Position numbers and translations under genes: made by a program
The notes under the pieces: generated by a model
What the model saw: the letters and a program-made list of their open reading frames with translations, nothing else
Told to the model about the DNA's origin: nothing
Database searches by the model: none
In this document: piece after piece, positions 11,541 through 23,841 of the stretch
Position numbering within the stretch: the stretch's first letter is position 1
Layout: every line of letters begins with the position of its first letter
Assembly: GCA_034509755.1 (NCBI GenBank)
Contig: CM067544.1
Span: forward strand, 7,729,501 to 7,793,500
Direction: 5' to 3'
Length of the DNA: 64,000 bases
From: Anisodus tanguticus
Lineage: Eukaryota; Streptophyta; Magnoliopsida; Solanales; Solanaceae

Positions 11541-12804
11541 TAAGTCTTTATAGTTTTTATGCATTATTTTTAAAAAAAATACTTAATAGGCTTAGTCATA
11601 AAATGTATTTGGCTAAGGTATTATTTATTTCTCCATAAACATATTACTTAATCAATTAACACTCTTCCAAGCTAAGTACCAACAAAGCAGTTAGAGTAGA
11701 TTTAAAAAAATATTGATTTTTTGCTTTTCTAAACGTTAAATGTTTTGAAATAAATTCAATATGTTAAAACGGTTAATTTTTGGGGTCAAATATACTTAGC
11801 AATTTTATTTTACAATGCTCGTCCGTGATTAAAAGAGCTAGACTATCATCTTATTTCAAGAAAATACTAGTGACCATGCATGGATTAAGCAAGTTTTTTG
11901 TCACAAGAAGGCGTGGCAGAAGTATTATCTAGGAATATGCATGGCCTAGTTAGTAGTAGATCTAGTTGTGATGATGGATATGTTATGGGGTGTGAGAAAA
12001 GTGAAGGAGCATGCCCTGGATTTATGTTAATTGTCCAATATTAGTATTGCATTCAAAGTTGAGACTCACTAAAGTAATATTCTAATGATGTCTCATATTG
12101 TATTGGGTTTTTGTAGAAGTATAAGAAAGGGTCATCTTTTTATTGTTGTTGTTCTTTTGGCAGGCTTTGAAGATGGATTCGGAGGCAAAAGAAATGTGAA
12201 ATAATAATATGACGTTTTGGGTGGTGGTGGGTTTGATAATGAATTCTTGAATGATTACGATGATGCACGCCGGCAGCTTTTCTCATGTCTCTTTCCTCTC
12301 AAAAACCCAATTAATTTGTCACGCCTGCTCCCACTCACTTATACTCAAGCTTCTCCCTCTTTTCTATGTGTATCAAAGCTAATCTCCTAAGCTCTTTCTT
12401 GGTCTCAACTTTTTTTTACTTTTCTTTATTCTACCACTATCTATTATCTTTTATCTACTCCTATATCTCAATGACCAAATAAAAACTAATTTGAATGACT
12501 TCCCTACAAGAATGAGTAGGAAAGAATAGCAACCAAATCCCAATTTAATTCTTATTATTCCATTCGTATCAACGAGTGCCTCGATAAAAAGAAAAAGCTA
12601 GCAAAGTGAAAATTTTACTTCTCTTTTTATTCTATGCCCACTTCTCTCTTTCTTTAATTATGTAAATAGGCTCAAGCTTCTACAATCCAAGTTGGAGATA
12701 TGCTTTTAATTCCTCCCACTCTTTTCTCCAACAACTCCACCAACAGAATCACTAAAGGTCGTACTAGTAAACATTTATTCTTTTAACTTTGATGTGGGAG
12801 GCAA

Positions 12805-14370
12805 ATGGATACTTTGTATAGATTAGTTACCCTTCAACAACAACAACAAATCCAACAACAACAATCTGATCAGTCCTTTAACTCCAGCAGAACTTCAAGC
12901 AGCTCTAGATCTTCCAACAAACAAAATACCACCTACAGTACTTACAATTATCATCCACATCATCAAGATCAAGACGAAGAATGCTTCAACTTTTTCATGG
13001 ATGAAGATGATTTTTCTTCTTCTTCTTCTAAACACAACAACTACCCTCCTCCTCATTATAATCACTACCAACAACAACAACAACAAATTTCCAACACTCC
13101 CACACCAACAACCACTAGCAGTACCCCAACACAACAATCTCATCATCACTATGATCATCAGTTCTCTCCAGCACGTGACTTGAACGTCGAATTTGCTTCT
13201 TCATTTTCGGGCAAGTGGGCCACGGACATCCTTCTAGAAACTTCCCGTGCGATAGCCGATAAGAACAGCACACGTGTCCAGCAACTCATGTGGATGCTGA
13301 ATGAGCTGAGTTCTCCCTATGGCGACACTGAACAAAAAATGGCTTCTTATTTTCTACAAGCATTGTTTAGCCGCATGACAGATTCTGGCGAACGATGTTA
13401 TCGTACGTTGTTGTCTGCTTCGGATAAAACATGTTCATTCGAGTCAACGAGGAAGTTGGTCTTGAAATTCCAGGAAGTTAGCCCTTGGACGACTTTTGGT
13501 CACGTTGCGTCCAATGGTGCAATTATGGAAGCTTTAGAAGGTGAGAGTAAGTTGCATATAATTGATATTAGCAACACTTATTGTACTCAATGGCCTACTT
13601 TGCTAGAAGCACTTGCTACCCGCACCGATGAAACTCCTCATCTCCGGCTCACCACGGTGGTCGCCACCAGCAGCTCCACTGGAGGAGCGGAGGCCGTGCA
13701 AAAAGTGATGAAGGAAATTGGTAGCAGAATGGGAAAATTTGCTAGGCTTATGGGCGTGCCGTTTAAGTTTAACGTCATACACCATATGGGAAATTTATCT
13801 GAATTGGATATTGGTGCCTTAGATATTAAAGAAGATGAAGCGCTAGCAATTAATTGTATTGGTGCGTTACATTCGGTTACGCCAGCTGGCAATAGAAGGG
13901 ACTATTTGATATCAATGTTTAGGAGATTACAACCTAGGATTGTGACTATTGTGGAAGAAGAAGCTGATCTTGATGTTGGCGTTGATGGTTTCGATTTTGT
14001 CAAAGGTTTTCAAGAATGTTTAAAATGGATTAGGGTTTATTTTGAATCATTAGACGAGAGTTTTTCGAAAGCAAGTAACGAACGTTTAATGCTAGAGCGA
14101 CAAGCAGGACGGTCGCTTGTTGATTTACTAGCATGTCCACCACCAGAGTCAATGGAGAGGCGGGAAACGGGGGCAAAATGGTCACATCGTATGCATGCAG
14201 GAGGATTTAGTCCTGTTATATATAGTGATGAAGTTTGTGATGATGTGAGGGCTTTGTTGAGAAGGTATAAAGAAGGGTGGTCGATGACACAGTGTGGCGG
14301 AGATTCTACCGGAATATTCTTGTCGTGGAAGGAACAGCCGGTGGTGTCGGCCAGTGCATGGAAGCCTTAA
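12805..14370 (+). CDS. SHR: GRAS transcription regulator, SHORT-ROOT orthologue
   Basis: Single-exon, 521 residues, near the ~531 of Arabidopsis SHR, starting M-D-T-L-Y-R-L-V as that protein does. The N-terminus (residues ~11-110) is low complexity: glutamine runs, serines, histidines, and an E-E-C-F-N-F-F-M-D-E motif typical of SHR. The GRAS domain starts near residue 125: leucine-rich region with N-E-L-S-S-P-Y-G-D-T-E-Q-K, VHIID-type motif L-H-I-I-D-I at ~250, PFYRE region R-I-V-T-I-V-E-E-E-A-D from ~378, and a C-terminal SAW motif. Known role: made in the stele and moving to the endodermis/quiescent centre, where it partners SCARECROW to pattern root ground tissue. Oddity: the usual PVVWASAW ending reads PVVSASAW (one base, TGG to TCG). 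Upstream 7167-12804 holds no other gene, so a long regulatory region is available. Confidence 0.95.
   Translation: MDTLYRLVTLQQQQQIQQQQSDQSFNSSRTSSSSRSSNKQNTTYSTYNYHPHHQDQDEECFNFFMDEDDFSSSSSKHNNYPPPHYNHYQQQQQQISNTPTPTTTSSTPTQQSHHHYDHQFSPARDLNVEFASSFSGKWATDILLETSRAIADKNSTRVQQLMWMLNELSSPYGDTEQKMASYFLQALFSRMTDSGERCYRTLLSASDKTCSFESTRKLVLKFQEVSPWTTFGHVASNGAIMEALEGESKLHIIDISNTYCTQWPTLLEALATRTDETPHLRLTTVVATSSSTGGAEAVQKVMKEIGSRMGKFARLMGVPFKFNVIHHMGNLSELDIGALDIKEDEALAINCIGALHSVTPAGNRRDYLISMFRRLQPRIVTIVEEEADLDVGVDGFDFVKGFQECLKWIRVYFESLDESFSKASNERLMLERQAGRSLVDLLACPPPESMERRETGAKWSHRMHAGGFSPVIYSDEVCDDVRALLRRYKEGWSMTQCGGDSTGIFLSWKEQPVVSASAWKP
12835..12864 (+). repeat. CAA trinucleotide repeat coding glutamines
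   Basis: Runs of CAA, interrupted once by ATC, encode the polyglutamine near the start of SHR; a second run lies at 13070-13086. Such tracts are prone to length change between accessions. They stay in frame because the unit is three bases. Confidence 0.85.
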
Positions 14371-15282
14371 ATTAGGACCAATTGGTGGTGAGTCACCATC
14401 GAGATCTCCCTCTTTGCTCTCACTTTAGTTAGTGGATTTGTTTGGAGTGGATATGGAATCAAGAAAGGTACCTTTGGCTTTTTAAAAAAATTTTAAATGA
14501 TGAATAGAATTTTTGAGCTTTAATTAGTAGTAACATACTAATTCTCTCAGATGATTAACCTTTTGTTAACATTGGTGATTGATTTCGGCATTCAAGAAAA
14601 GAAAATTTGGTTTTTCAATTGAGTTTAAGTTATGTGCATTATAATAGTTCATTGTTTTTAGGCTATCGATCTTAATTAAGTTAGTTATTATATACCGGAT
14701 AATTATATTTTACAAATAAGATCTGATCTGCTATAGCAAGTTAAATTATATTGATCCTTTATACATACATATAATTTAAATCCTGGTTAAATTACACTGA
14801 TTGTTTGTATGTGTATATAACTTAATCTTCTTTGAATGCTGGTGATTACAATGATAATTTATATGGCAGTAATCGGTAAATAAGTGGTAATCCCTTCTAG
14901 GAGTTGGTTGGTATAATCCAAACCAAATTATGTCTTTCTTGCTAATACATCCAATAGTCAACCAAATTATGTCTTGCTTGCTAATACATCCATTATTCAT
15001 ATCATAGATGATTGACAAAATGCCAATATTGTTAAGAGTAACGCACAAAAATACTCCATCTGGATTCTATTGTCTTTATGGTTAAGTAGGGGAACAACAA
15101 GACAAACAGTTAAAAGTAAAATATCAAAGTACGTACATATCTGATCTTCGTGAAACTCATGAGTAGTAACTTTGTCATGTGTTTGGTCCAATTTGTGTCT
15201 TGATAGAGTAGGTATTAGGTTCCAAAGGAATGATATAAGCATAGATGTTTGGTGATCTTTAAAGTAAGAAATAATTGGGACC
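14371..15282. other. SHR 3' flank
   Basis: 3' untranslated region and AT-rich spacer. Contains a local direct repeat around 14890-15000 (CCAAATTATGTCTTTCTTGC and a near copy 43 bp later). No gene seen. Confidence 0.45.
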
Positions 15283-15430
15283 GCGGGTATAGCCAAGTGA
15301 TTAATGGTGGGAGGAGAATCACGTGAGGTTTGTTCAAATTTTGATAGAGGTAATAATATTATTTCTTCTTATTTGTCTAAATTATATGATTGGCGTGGGA
15401 GCTAGCAAGTATTTGATGAAATAGTCAATG
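15283..15430 (+). mobile_element. Degenerate tRNA-derived SINE, 5' part
   Basis: GGGTATAGCCAAGTGATTAA resembles a Pol III A box with tRNA flank. About 50 bp on, GAGGTTTGTTCAAATTTTG is a decayed B box, then TTTGTCTAAATT and GTGGGAGCTAGCAAGTATTT correspond to the body of the common Solanaceae tRNA-type SINE. The 3' end is lost. Old copy; borders approximate. Confidence 0.55.
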
Positions 15431-15509
15431 TGTCTACAAACGAGTCTTGATATCATCAATATTATAAAAAAATAGAAGTAATTAAGAGAAAACAAAAAGG
15501 TATTATAAT

Positions 15510-15735
15510 AGATAGACATTTCAACTTGAAAAAATGATGATCTAGACATCTCAATTCGTTTCAATTATGTAAGTTGAACATTCCGACTTGAAAATGATCA
15601 TCTAGACACCTCTAAAATTTATCTGATACGTCAATATCAAGTGTTTACAAAATATCGTGGGAACGAATTAAGATGATGTTCATTTTCAAAGTTGAAGTGT
15701 TTAAGGTTCAGTTGAAGCGAAGTTAAAATGGCAAA
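15510..15735. repeat. Degenerate dispersed repeat with internal inversion
   Basis: Related short phrases recur: CATTTCAACTTGAAAAAATG, then TCCGACTTGAAAATGATCATC, and inverted GATGTTCATTTTCAAAGTTG near the right end, with CTAGACATCTC/CTAGACACCTC. This suggests an imperfect foldback element. No coding content; the family was not identified. Confidence 0.45.
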
Positions 15736-17839
15736 CAGAATTGATTATAGGGTACTTGAGGAATCAAAGGAGGAGTAGTAAGGTGGAGTTTTGAGTGAAT
15801 AGAGTGGGCAAAAAGGGGTCGTTATCTTTGGTTGGGGCCATAGAATCTTAGGACGGCCATTAAGTTTAGGGTTTATGCTTGGGAATCTAACAAAAGGTGT
15901 CTAGTCTTTAGTGGTATTATATTATATAAAATGGGATTATATATAAGTGGCCTGCACGCTGTGTAGATATGGGTCTCTTTCACATTCTATTTCCTATTCA
16001 TGTTTCCTTTTTTTCTCCATACTTTTTGTTGCTTTAGCCTACTTGATGGCCCCCTTCTACATCAGTAAAATAAACTTTGGCCTCTGAAGTGGATGACTAC
16101 TTTTGGGTTTAGGCCCACTAAAAAGAAAGAAAGCAAACAAACAAACATTCAGTAATAGTTTAGTGGGAAGTGGGGGAACTTCTTTTGATGAGACCTGTCC
16201 CCCCTCCACGTTAACATTTCTCACTTACCTTTTTTTCTCTTGCTTTTTCTTTTTTAAAATTACGTAAAATCTTCATCTTCTTCATTTAGGTGGGCCTTTT
16301 CTTTATAGTATATGATTACCAAAAGCATGGCCTCATTAACTACTGTTTTGTCTATGATTGGTTTATTTGATTCTCTTTATTGCCCTTCGTTTTACTCGTA
16401 TATATTATGGTGATCGAAAATTGACCAAGACTTTGTTGTGATGACCAAAATACTGCAACTTGGTCAGGAAATTTTCGTCGTTTGTGTATTTGGGACAATT
16501 GTTTAGTTACTCTTTATTTATTTATCTTGCAAGAACCTTTTAGATTATTATCTAATTTTTTTTTTGAAGGAACGTTAGACTATGATCAGTGTTATAAGTA
16601 ATTGCAAACGTTAGATGATATACTAATATTTTATTTATAAGATTGAGTGAAATATATGCAAATATTAAATCTAAGTTTAATGTTATCTAGAGGGGTAATT
16701 TTTGAAGAACTATATTTGGGAACTTTTAAAAATTGAAATATAAATCTAAAGGATCTAAAAATAGGTACATTTGCACCGCCCAAAGAAGGTTGATCGATGC
16801 TTGTCATCGGTATTAAAGAAAAGGAATTTATTTAGCTTGTATACGTTGTTAAAAAAAAAAAAAGTGTGAAAAATGTTGCGTCTATTAGGCATCTGATGAA
16901 GGTGACTCTTTATATTATCCTCTTATTTTTTGTAGGATATTATTATGTAATTGCAGTGCTGCACAATGTGAAAGTGATTTATTACCCAGAAATGGATGTT
17001 TAATAATTAATTCAACGGAGAGCGACTGCACAACTACTAATGGATACAAATCGATTCCGTGAACAAAAATTCGAAGGAACTTTATGTCTTTTCCAATATT
17101 ATTCTTCATTGAGGAGGGCACCATTTTCTTGGAGACAAAATACAATGATAAACAAAGCTTCAAATTAACGATCGTGTTGTTTTGGTTGAAAGGTAATCAC
17201 TTAGCTTATTAAACTGTTTCAGCATAACGAAAACGAAATTATGAAATAAGAAGATGATCACACTCATTCATTAGAAAGCAGCAAGAATTTAATTTACAGC
17301 ATATATACTAATGCAAGTGTTTAACCTGCACTTCTTTTTAATCTTTTTGGCGCTTACCAATTCCGTAGGTTAGTTTCAAAATTGTAGGAAATCATTTTTG
17401 AAAATTTTGGAAACATATCATTAGTTTTGTTTTTCCAATATTTGCAAAAACTATACTGTATATAATATTATCTCTCGAGTAATTGTTTAGGTTTTGCAAA
17501 GAAATCTCTCTAGTGGCGTTTTAAATTAATCTACTTTTAAAAGAAACGGTACGTTGTAAGTTTGAATCCAACAATGTAAAGTTCACCTATTTCTTCCCCA
17601 GACACCAGCCATGCTAACTCAAAAATTACAACGGTACACGTGGCCTAGGCTGAGAATTGGGTACAACGGTTCAAAATCTAAAAAATTTACACCTATTGTT
17701 ATTCTGCATGGAACTGGTTAATCTTTAAAGTGAAAGAAAAAATACTACTACACTACAACACACACACACCTATAGTAAAATTATTAGAAAACCAAAAAAT
17801 TGCAAAACATATTGTACAAATGATTCCCTATTCCTCTAC
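15736..17839. other. Spacer between SHR and GH43
   Basis: AT-rich intergenic DNA. Open frame 16915-17163 has no recognised content. The last ~200 bp before 17840 probably include the GH43 3' untranslated region. No RNA gene or clear mobile element is seen. Confidence 0.45.
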
Positions 17840-20800
17840 TCATTTTATTTCCTGCCACCTATAAGGAAGTCTCCATCTTTTATGCCAATAAACAGACACT
17901 CTGGACCATAAAGGGAAACCAAAATTGTACTCAAGAGGCTGATCTACTGGCCCTGCCACTCTTAAAGGTAACCACACATACCTTGAATCCCTCAAGTCAG
18001 CTGGATTCCACCTATCTGCCATAAAAATAAAGGAACCATGTAGCTCAGGCAAAGGAAGCACAAATGTGCTCTGAGCAAAGAAAGTTGTTTCTCTAAAAAC
18101 TTTATTCCCACCAATGCATGGATTTCCAATGGTCTCCCATGGCCCCATAATTGACTCAGCTGCATGAGCCAGGGCCTCGTTCGGAGCCCAACCAGTGCAA
18201 CCTGATGTGATCATGTAATACGTCCCTTCATGCTTGAACAAAGCAGGGGCTTCCCTGTGTTGTCCAACAAGAACCCTTCTCATGGCTTGGGTCACGTCTA
18301 TGTATTCTTTGTTAAGTGGACCAATATGAAGCTCACTGTTGTCCTCCGAGGAGTAAACGAGATACGCTACACCATCCTCATCTTTGAAGAGTGTCATGTC
18401 CCTGCTTTCATATCCATGGGGCCGTTTACTGTACAGATAATCGAAGGGACCAGTGGGGAAGTCGCTAATGGCGACACCAGCTGAAGCTTTCGTATAGTTT
18501 GTATCATCGATATGCATCCACATTACATATTTACCGGTCTTCTCATTGTAAATTACTTTTGGCCTCTCCAGCACATTTAATTTGTACAAATCATGTGTCT
18601 CATTATTTTCTTCTGCTGCCAAAACGATCCCTTCATTTTTCCACGTCCACAAATCTTTAGATGAATAGCAACCAACACCGATAACATCAACCTGAACGTT
18701 GGAAAGCATGGAGATGAATTAGCTGAAAAGTTAAAGGCAGAACAAATTCCCAGACCAAGAATAAAATCCACACCTTTGCCAAAACAGCATAACCAATCTA
18801 AATAATGGACAAGTGATCAACAATCTAGGAACCAAGAAAAGTCTCATAACCTATACATAAAACAAAAAGAATAGCTCATGTATCGCTATGCATATGATTC
18901 AGTGCTAACATTTGACTCAAGCCTGATATCTGAAGGATCATCACATCAGGCCACTCATCTAAGACGGTTGACACCAAACTGTCCCTTTAAGAAGCACTCC
19001 TGCTCAAAATGACTTCCAAATGCTTCTTAAGTGTCCAGGAGCTTTAAAGAACGGCTTAAGATTGTTTATTTGGTAATTGACCTCTGATTGGTTGGTTGAG
19101 TGACTGTGGGGTAGGGAAAGGGAGGAAGGGGATGAGTCTTACAAAAATTCAGTCACATTACGACAGAAGGTGAGGAGGATAAAATGGTATGGGAGGGACT
19201 AGGCACCAACACATTTCCATTGAGATCCTTTCCTTGTATACATTTTCGGATACAGATCATTTTATTGACTTTAAGCAACAAGAGAATACTGGAAGATATT
19301 TACAACAAGAAAAAGTACAGCAACATTACTTGCTATGTAATGTGTTAAAAAAATCAATCATGGCCTCTAAATCACATTCCGGTGAAATACTAATACCTAA
19401 GTCAATAAAACAGGACGGAGGGAGATATGGAGTACAAATGCCGCGGAAGAAAGCGACCGTCTTCATATGGTCAGCCGATGTAATTCTTACTGCAAAACAA
19501 CCTTAGAAAGAGGAAACTGATAATAGGTAGTTGGTGTTCGTCTATGGAAGGAGTAAGGGGAGGTTGCTGATCATTTAACTTTACAATGTAGAGCTACAGT
19601 AGTCTCACAGCTTTGGAAATAGTGTTCTCTATATTGGACTTTGATTGGGTACCCTGAAGATGATGTTAGAGGCTCTGTGAAGCAGAAGGTAAGGATTAAG
19701 AAAGCTAGGGACCAGCGTAAAGTAGCTTAGTAAACTAGCCTACCATGCCATTTTTGGACTATATGGGATGAAAGGAATATGAGGTTATTTTCAGGCGATG
19801 AGAGTAGTCAACAGAATTTAAAGAAAACTTTTTGGTATCATTTATTTTTTGGTCCAAAGAGCTCGGAGAGGATAGAAAGGAGGCTTGTCGGTTGGCAAAT
19901 GAGATACTTACCCAAACGAGGAAAGGAGGTGTTGATAAGAGTACACCATGAGCACCCGCACATATTTCATGTCTTTGTTACACCCTATAGTCAGTATTAC
20001 AGGAAAGTTGGGAAAACTTCAAAGAGATTTTCTGTGGGATTTGTCAAGTGGTAAGGTCTGCGTACATCCTACCCTCCCCAGCCCCCACCTTGTGGGACCA
20101 CATTGGGTTTGTTGTTGTTGTTATTTGTCAAGTGGGAGAGGAAGTATCACTTGATGAATTGGGAGATTGTCACGAGACCAAAGTGTTGGGATAGGCTTGG
20201 GATTATAGATAAAAAGGTTTTTAACAACGCTTTGGTAGGAAGGTGGTAGTGGAGATTTGGGATTGAAGAGAATGCTTTTTGGAGAGGCGATCGCAGAGAA
20301 ATATGTGATCTTGGAAGGGGAATGGAGGACTAGAAATGTTACACTTTCCTATAGGTGTGGTCTATGGACGAATACTATGAAAGGGTAGGGAGGGTTCAAC
20401 GGAAATGTTTCCTTTGGGGTGGACCCTAGGAGCATCGAAACTTCAACCCTTAATTGAACCTCAAGAGTTGATTGAAGAAATGAAAAGGTTTGAAGAATTG
20501 ACCCAGTTTGATTAGAATTCAAACCCAACACATGCAATAAAACATTGACAAATATAGGAATTTAATCAAGAGAACCAAAAGTATCAAAGCTTTAATTGAA
20601 AACTAACAAGCACTCAAATCTTGACAGCCTTCAGTGGAGTCTGAAGAGACAAATTAGGAAGATAACCTTTCCTCACAAACAATAACTTCAACATTATGAG
20701 GTTCAACACAAATAATTAACTACTCCATATTTATTATCTAGGTTTAAATCTAAGTTGGCTGAACTCAAGTACTACTCCAGAATTTCCCTGTGATAGTCTT

Positions 20801-23280
20801 GAACTCTCTCCCAAATTTGGCTTAAACCAAGGTGACTAGCCTTTGGGTCTTTTTCCCTCCATGAACGACCATCTTTCTAGCATTTTTTGACTAAAGTACT
20901 AATTGTTTCCTTGAACTTCTAGGCCTAGGCCTGTGATGGGTCCACTAGGCATGGTCAACACATTTGGAGGCATAGGTCTTCCTGTTTCACTATCAGGTAC
21001 CGCCATGCTAGACGGCTTAATAATCCAACTAATTAGCAGTCCAAATTTGTTTTGTGCTAGGCTTTCTCAAATTCTCAATCCATTCAAAAAGAGCTACGAG
21101 GGCAATCCGACTAATTCATTTTTATCTTTAGAATGGTGGGAGGTCACAGAACAGGATATAGGCTATTCCATTCTTTATTTCTTGTAGTCATCAGTTTGTT
21201 CTTGACAAATTCAAGCAGGAGTTCATAATCTAGCCTACAGTAACAGAACAGAACCTTTGCATGCCCTTACCAAAAAAGAATGCAATACCACTTGGCTATT
21301 CTCCATAGGCTATTTTTGGACGGTAGGAAGGTGGACAGGAGGAAAGGACAAGACGGATCAGTAAAAAATTATCCAATTAGCACCAAAGTGGTCAAAACAA
21401 TTAGCAGGAAATCAACTTCCTAACACAGGCAAGCTCCAAAATTTATTGAAGAGCTGGATTTATCTCGGAAACAAAGATAGTTGTCCATATCTGTTGAATA
21501 TGCCCGTGAATAGGGAACAGAACAATCTTGAACTTAGAATTTCAGAAGATAAAAACCCGATAACTCGTCTTTTCCCTGATGATTCTATCTGCCGGTGGCT
21601 CTGAAATTGCATATGATGACATTCTAGATATGTCAACCTCTTCAGATTCAATCCCCCACTCATTCTTATTCCTTATTCATTTTGCAGTAAGAATTCTATC
21701 CGCTTAATGGGATTTCAAAAGAAGGTGTTGTTGTTTTAAGGGACACCTCAAAGAGCACACACATCTATCAGTCCCCTGAAACTTAGAAGATAAAATCATG
21801 TTCACTAACCTAAAATTCGACAAGCTCTCCTTGGTGCGTAAGACCATCCACAAGTGAAACTAACTATAATGCTTTGGGAATTGTTTGCATATTTGAACAT
21901 ATAAAAGAACCAAAAGATTTAAAGTCTTGCCCTTAAAGGTATGCTTCCTGTGTTAAAATAGCCCAGAGCAGAAAGCACGCTCAGCTTCCTGTTAACAGTA
22001 CACCAGTATGCTGTATGGAGGAATCTTTCATTATTATTTAAAGAAAAGAGTTGAACCCCAGGAATGAATACAGTGAGAAAGGGGCAAAAGATGCTTGTCA
22101 TGTTCAAAGCATGGCAATCTATCATTAACTAAGAGGAAGGAGGAGAGGACCACGGTCGTATTAAGGTTTCAGAAGTAACTTCCGACGTTCTCTAGTATGT
22201 TATAAAGATCAAGAGCAACACGAGGACATGTTTCTCTCTATTAATAAAAAAGGATAGTTATAGGAGAGATAGAAGGTCGCTTTTTTGCTTTACATTTTCA
22301 GCATTGTTGATTCAAGCATGATATTTCTATTTATACTTGGGACCTAATCTCCACAATCTTTTATGATCTACCCTGAATCATATTGACAGCAGTCTTTCCC
22401 AAAAGCTAAGCACAAATATGTAAGCACCAATCAACAAATAGGAACAACAGAAAAGAGATAGAAAAACAGATATAGCGTTGAACTAAAGGCAGAAGGAACA
22501 GCAGCGTCTTATTGAGATATGCATGCAAGTTGTATAAAGCATCACCTAGTTCAACGTGAGAAAATATACAAGATGCATCCACTAGTTCACATGTATATAC
22601 ACTTAAAGAGAAGAGAGAAGGGCACAAAATTTTATATGTTACAAGACTAAGAACAACAGTTTAAGTAAAGAGAAAACAATAACATGCAATTTATTCACCT
22701 ACAAAAATGTATGAAATCCAGAACTTACCCGGGCTGCTCCTTTTTTGTGAGCATGATATGTTGGCCCATCTTTATACTCTCCATACCAATAATACATTTG
22801 TGTCCTCTGATCGTATAGAATACCTCCCCCATGAGCTTGTATAGGGTTTCCCTCAGTATCTAACCACATTCTTCCAGGGTAATAATAATAGGTATCATTT
22901 TCCGAACTCTTACGAGGATCTACAGCAGTTCTTTGGCCAGGAAAAAAAACATGCCTTAGCTGGGAAGACTCATCGAGAAATTCTTCAATCAAGGTGGTTG
23001 GCGCCTTAGGCTTTCGCTTGACAGCACGTGGGGATCGCTTCCTTGGTGGTGGCAGCTGTATATTTTCCTCCTCGACCTCTTCAAGCTCGCGAAAGTGAGG
23101 GTGCTGGTTTATACGTAAGTGTGCACCCCCATGGTGTGCATCTTTTTGGCTAATAAAGCAATATAGATTAAGTAAAAGAAGGCAACCGACTAGGCTCCAT
23201 ACGATAACTGAAAATGAGCATCTGTGTCCTGCATTGCAACGTAAAGTGGTTGGGTTCCTGGATTTGTTCTTGAACCTCAT
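17840..23280 (-). CDS. GH43: Golgi-type GH43 glycosyl hydrolase (exo-beta-1,3-galactosidase family)
   Basis: Two exons on the minus strand: 23280-22729 (ATG, 184 codons) and 18691-17840 (283 codons plus stop), joined in phase 0; 467 residues, matching the ~466 I recall for the Arabidopsis GH43A/B pair. Residues ~25-46 are one hydrophobic segment after a basic start, as in type II Golgi proteins; a lysine/arginine-rich stem follows. The five-blade domain shows A-H-G-G-G-I-L-Y-D and Y-Y-W-Y-G-E-Y-K-D-G, E-S-R-D-M-T-L-F for the middle acidic residue, and H-R-E-A-P-A with the likely general-acid glutamate. Known role of relatives: Golgi exo-beta-1,3-galactosidases trimming arabinogalactan-protein glycans, affecting root cell expansion. 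The 4.0-kb intron is swollen by LINE and SINE insertions. A complete copia element starts about 1 kb upstream of the ATG. Confidence 0.93.
19560..20345 (+). mobile_element. Rearranged LINE fragments in GH43 intron
   Basis: Two pieces of a LINE ORF2 are readable with stops and frameshifts. 19560-19800 resembles the C-terminal zinc-finger end (D-F-D-W-V, then H-F-W-T-I-W-D-E-R-N). 19855-20330 resembles the end of the reverse-transcriptase region (G-W-Q-M-R-Y-L, K-L-Q-R-D-F-L-W, then N-N-A-L-V-G-R-W and W-R-F-G). In an intact LINE the second piece precedes the first, so the fragments are shuffled or come from two insertions. They run antisense to GH43 transcription. Confidence 0.65.
20052..20122 (+). 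mobile_element. SINE tail inserted into the LINE fragment
   Basis: A 71-bp insert flanked by perfect 13-bp direct repeats (atttgtcaagtgg at 20039-20051 and 20123-20135). It is the 3' part of the TTG-tailed SINE: AAGGTCTGCGTACATCCTAC, CCACCTTGTGGGACCACATT, then (TTG)n. Removing it reunites the LINE reading frame across F-L-W-D-L-S-S-G, showing the SINE came after the LINE. Confidence 0.88.
20346..22728. other. Remainder of GH43 intron
   Basis: Non-coding intron sequence down to the donor site at 22728 (GT on the minus strand). No further domain, RNA or target-duplicated insertion was recognised. The small open frames (20349-20537, 20933-21187, 21460-21663, 21919-22125, 22406-22627) have no recognised content. 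Confidence 0.5.
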
Positions 23281-23841
23281 TCTGTTCCTTTTTTATCTTG
23301 AAGATAATGCTGCAGTAAAGAAAATCAAACCAATGGAGATCCAGAACTATAGTCACAGCCACAAAAAAAGAAAGTGTATATGCGGAGCATAATATAAATA
23401 ATATGTATTTGTGTTTGCATGTACCCACACATATCTCTCTCAGTAAAGGTGAATATTCGTAAATAAATGAAATTGTGTATGAACAGGCAGAAAAAATGAC
23501 TAACATCCAAGTTTTTTGAAGTTTATAACTCTGTTAGAGTTAACTGATGACAATATCATACATGCATAATCAATTGTTTGAACAACTATTCAATCTAGTG
23601 GATTTCTTGAGCACCAGCAAAAGATACAAATAAATGGAACATATTTATCAGTTAGCACACACAACTTGTTAATCGCTAGTAATAGAAAATTTTATTAGAC
23701 TGTCAGAATTCAATTTTACATTGACTATAACGTGAAAGGATACAGGCATATTCCAAGTTATAAAAAAAACATAAGGCCTTAATCCAAATTACTTATAGAT
23801 GAGTTGAGACCCTTTCACCTATAAGCTTGTGATGGGTAGCA
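23281..23841. promoter_or_regulatory. GH43 upstream region
   Basis: 5' untranslated region and core promoter of GH43 (minus strand) must lie here, between the ATG at 23280 and the short element at 23842. No unambiguous TATA box was fixed. AT-rich, no gene. Confidence 0.35.

Noticed and set aside
12895..13158. Minus-strand and alternative-frame open frames inside SHR
   Set aside because: Shadows of the repetitive coding sequence of SHR; composition follows the CAA/TCT repeats.
15283..15360. A tRNA gene suggested by TATAGCCAAGTGATTAA
   Set aside because: The B box is decayed and no cloverleaf closes; the following sequence matches a SINE body.
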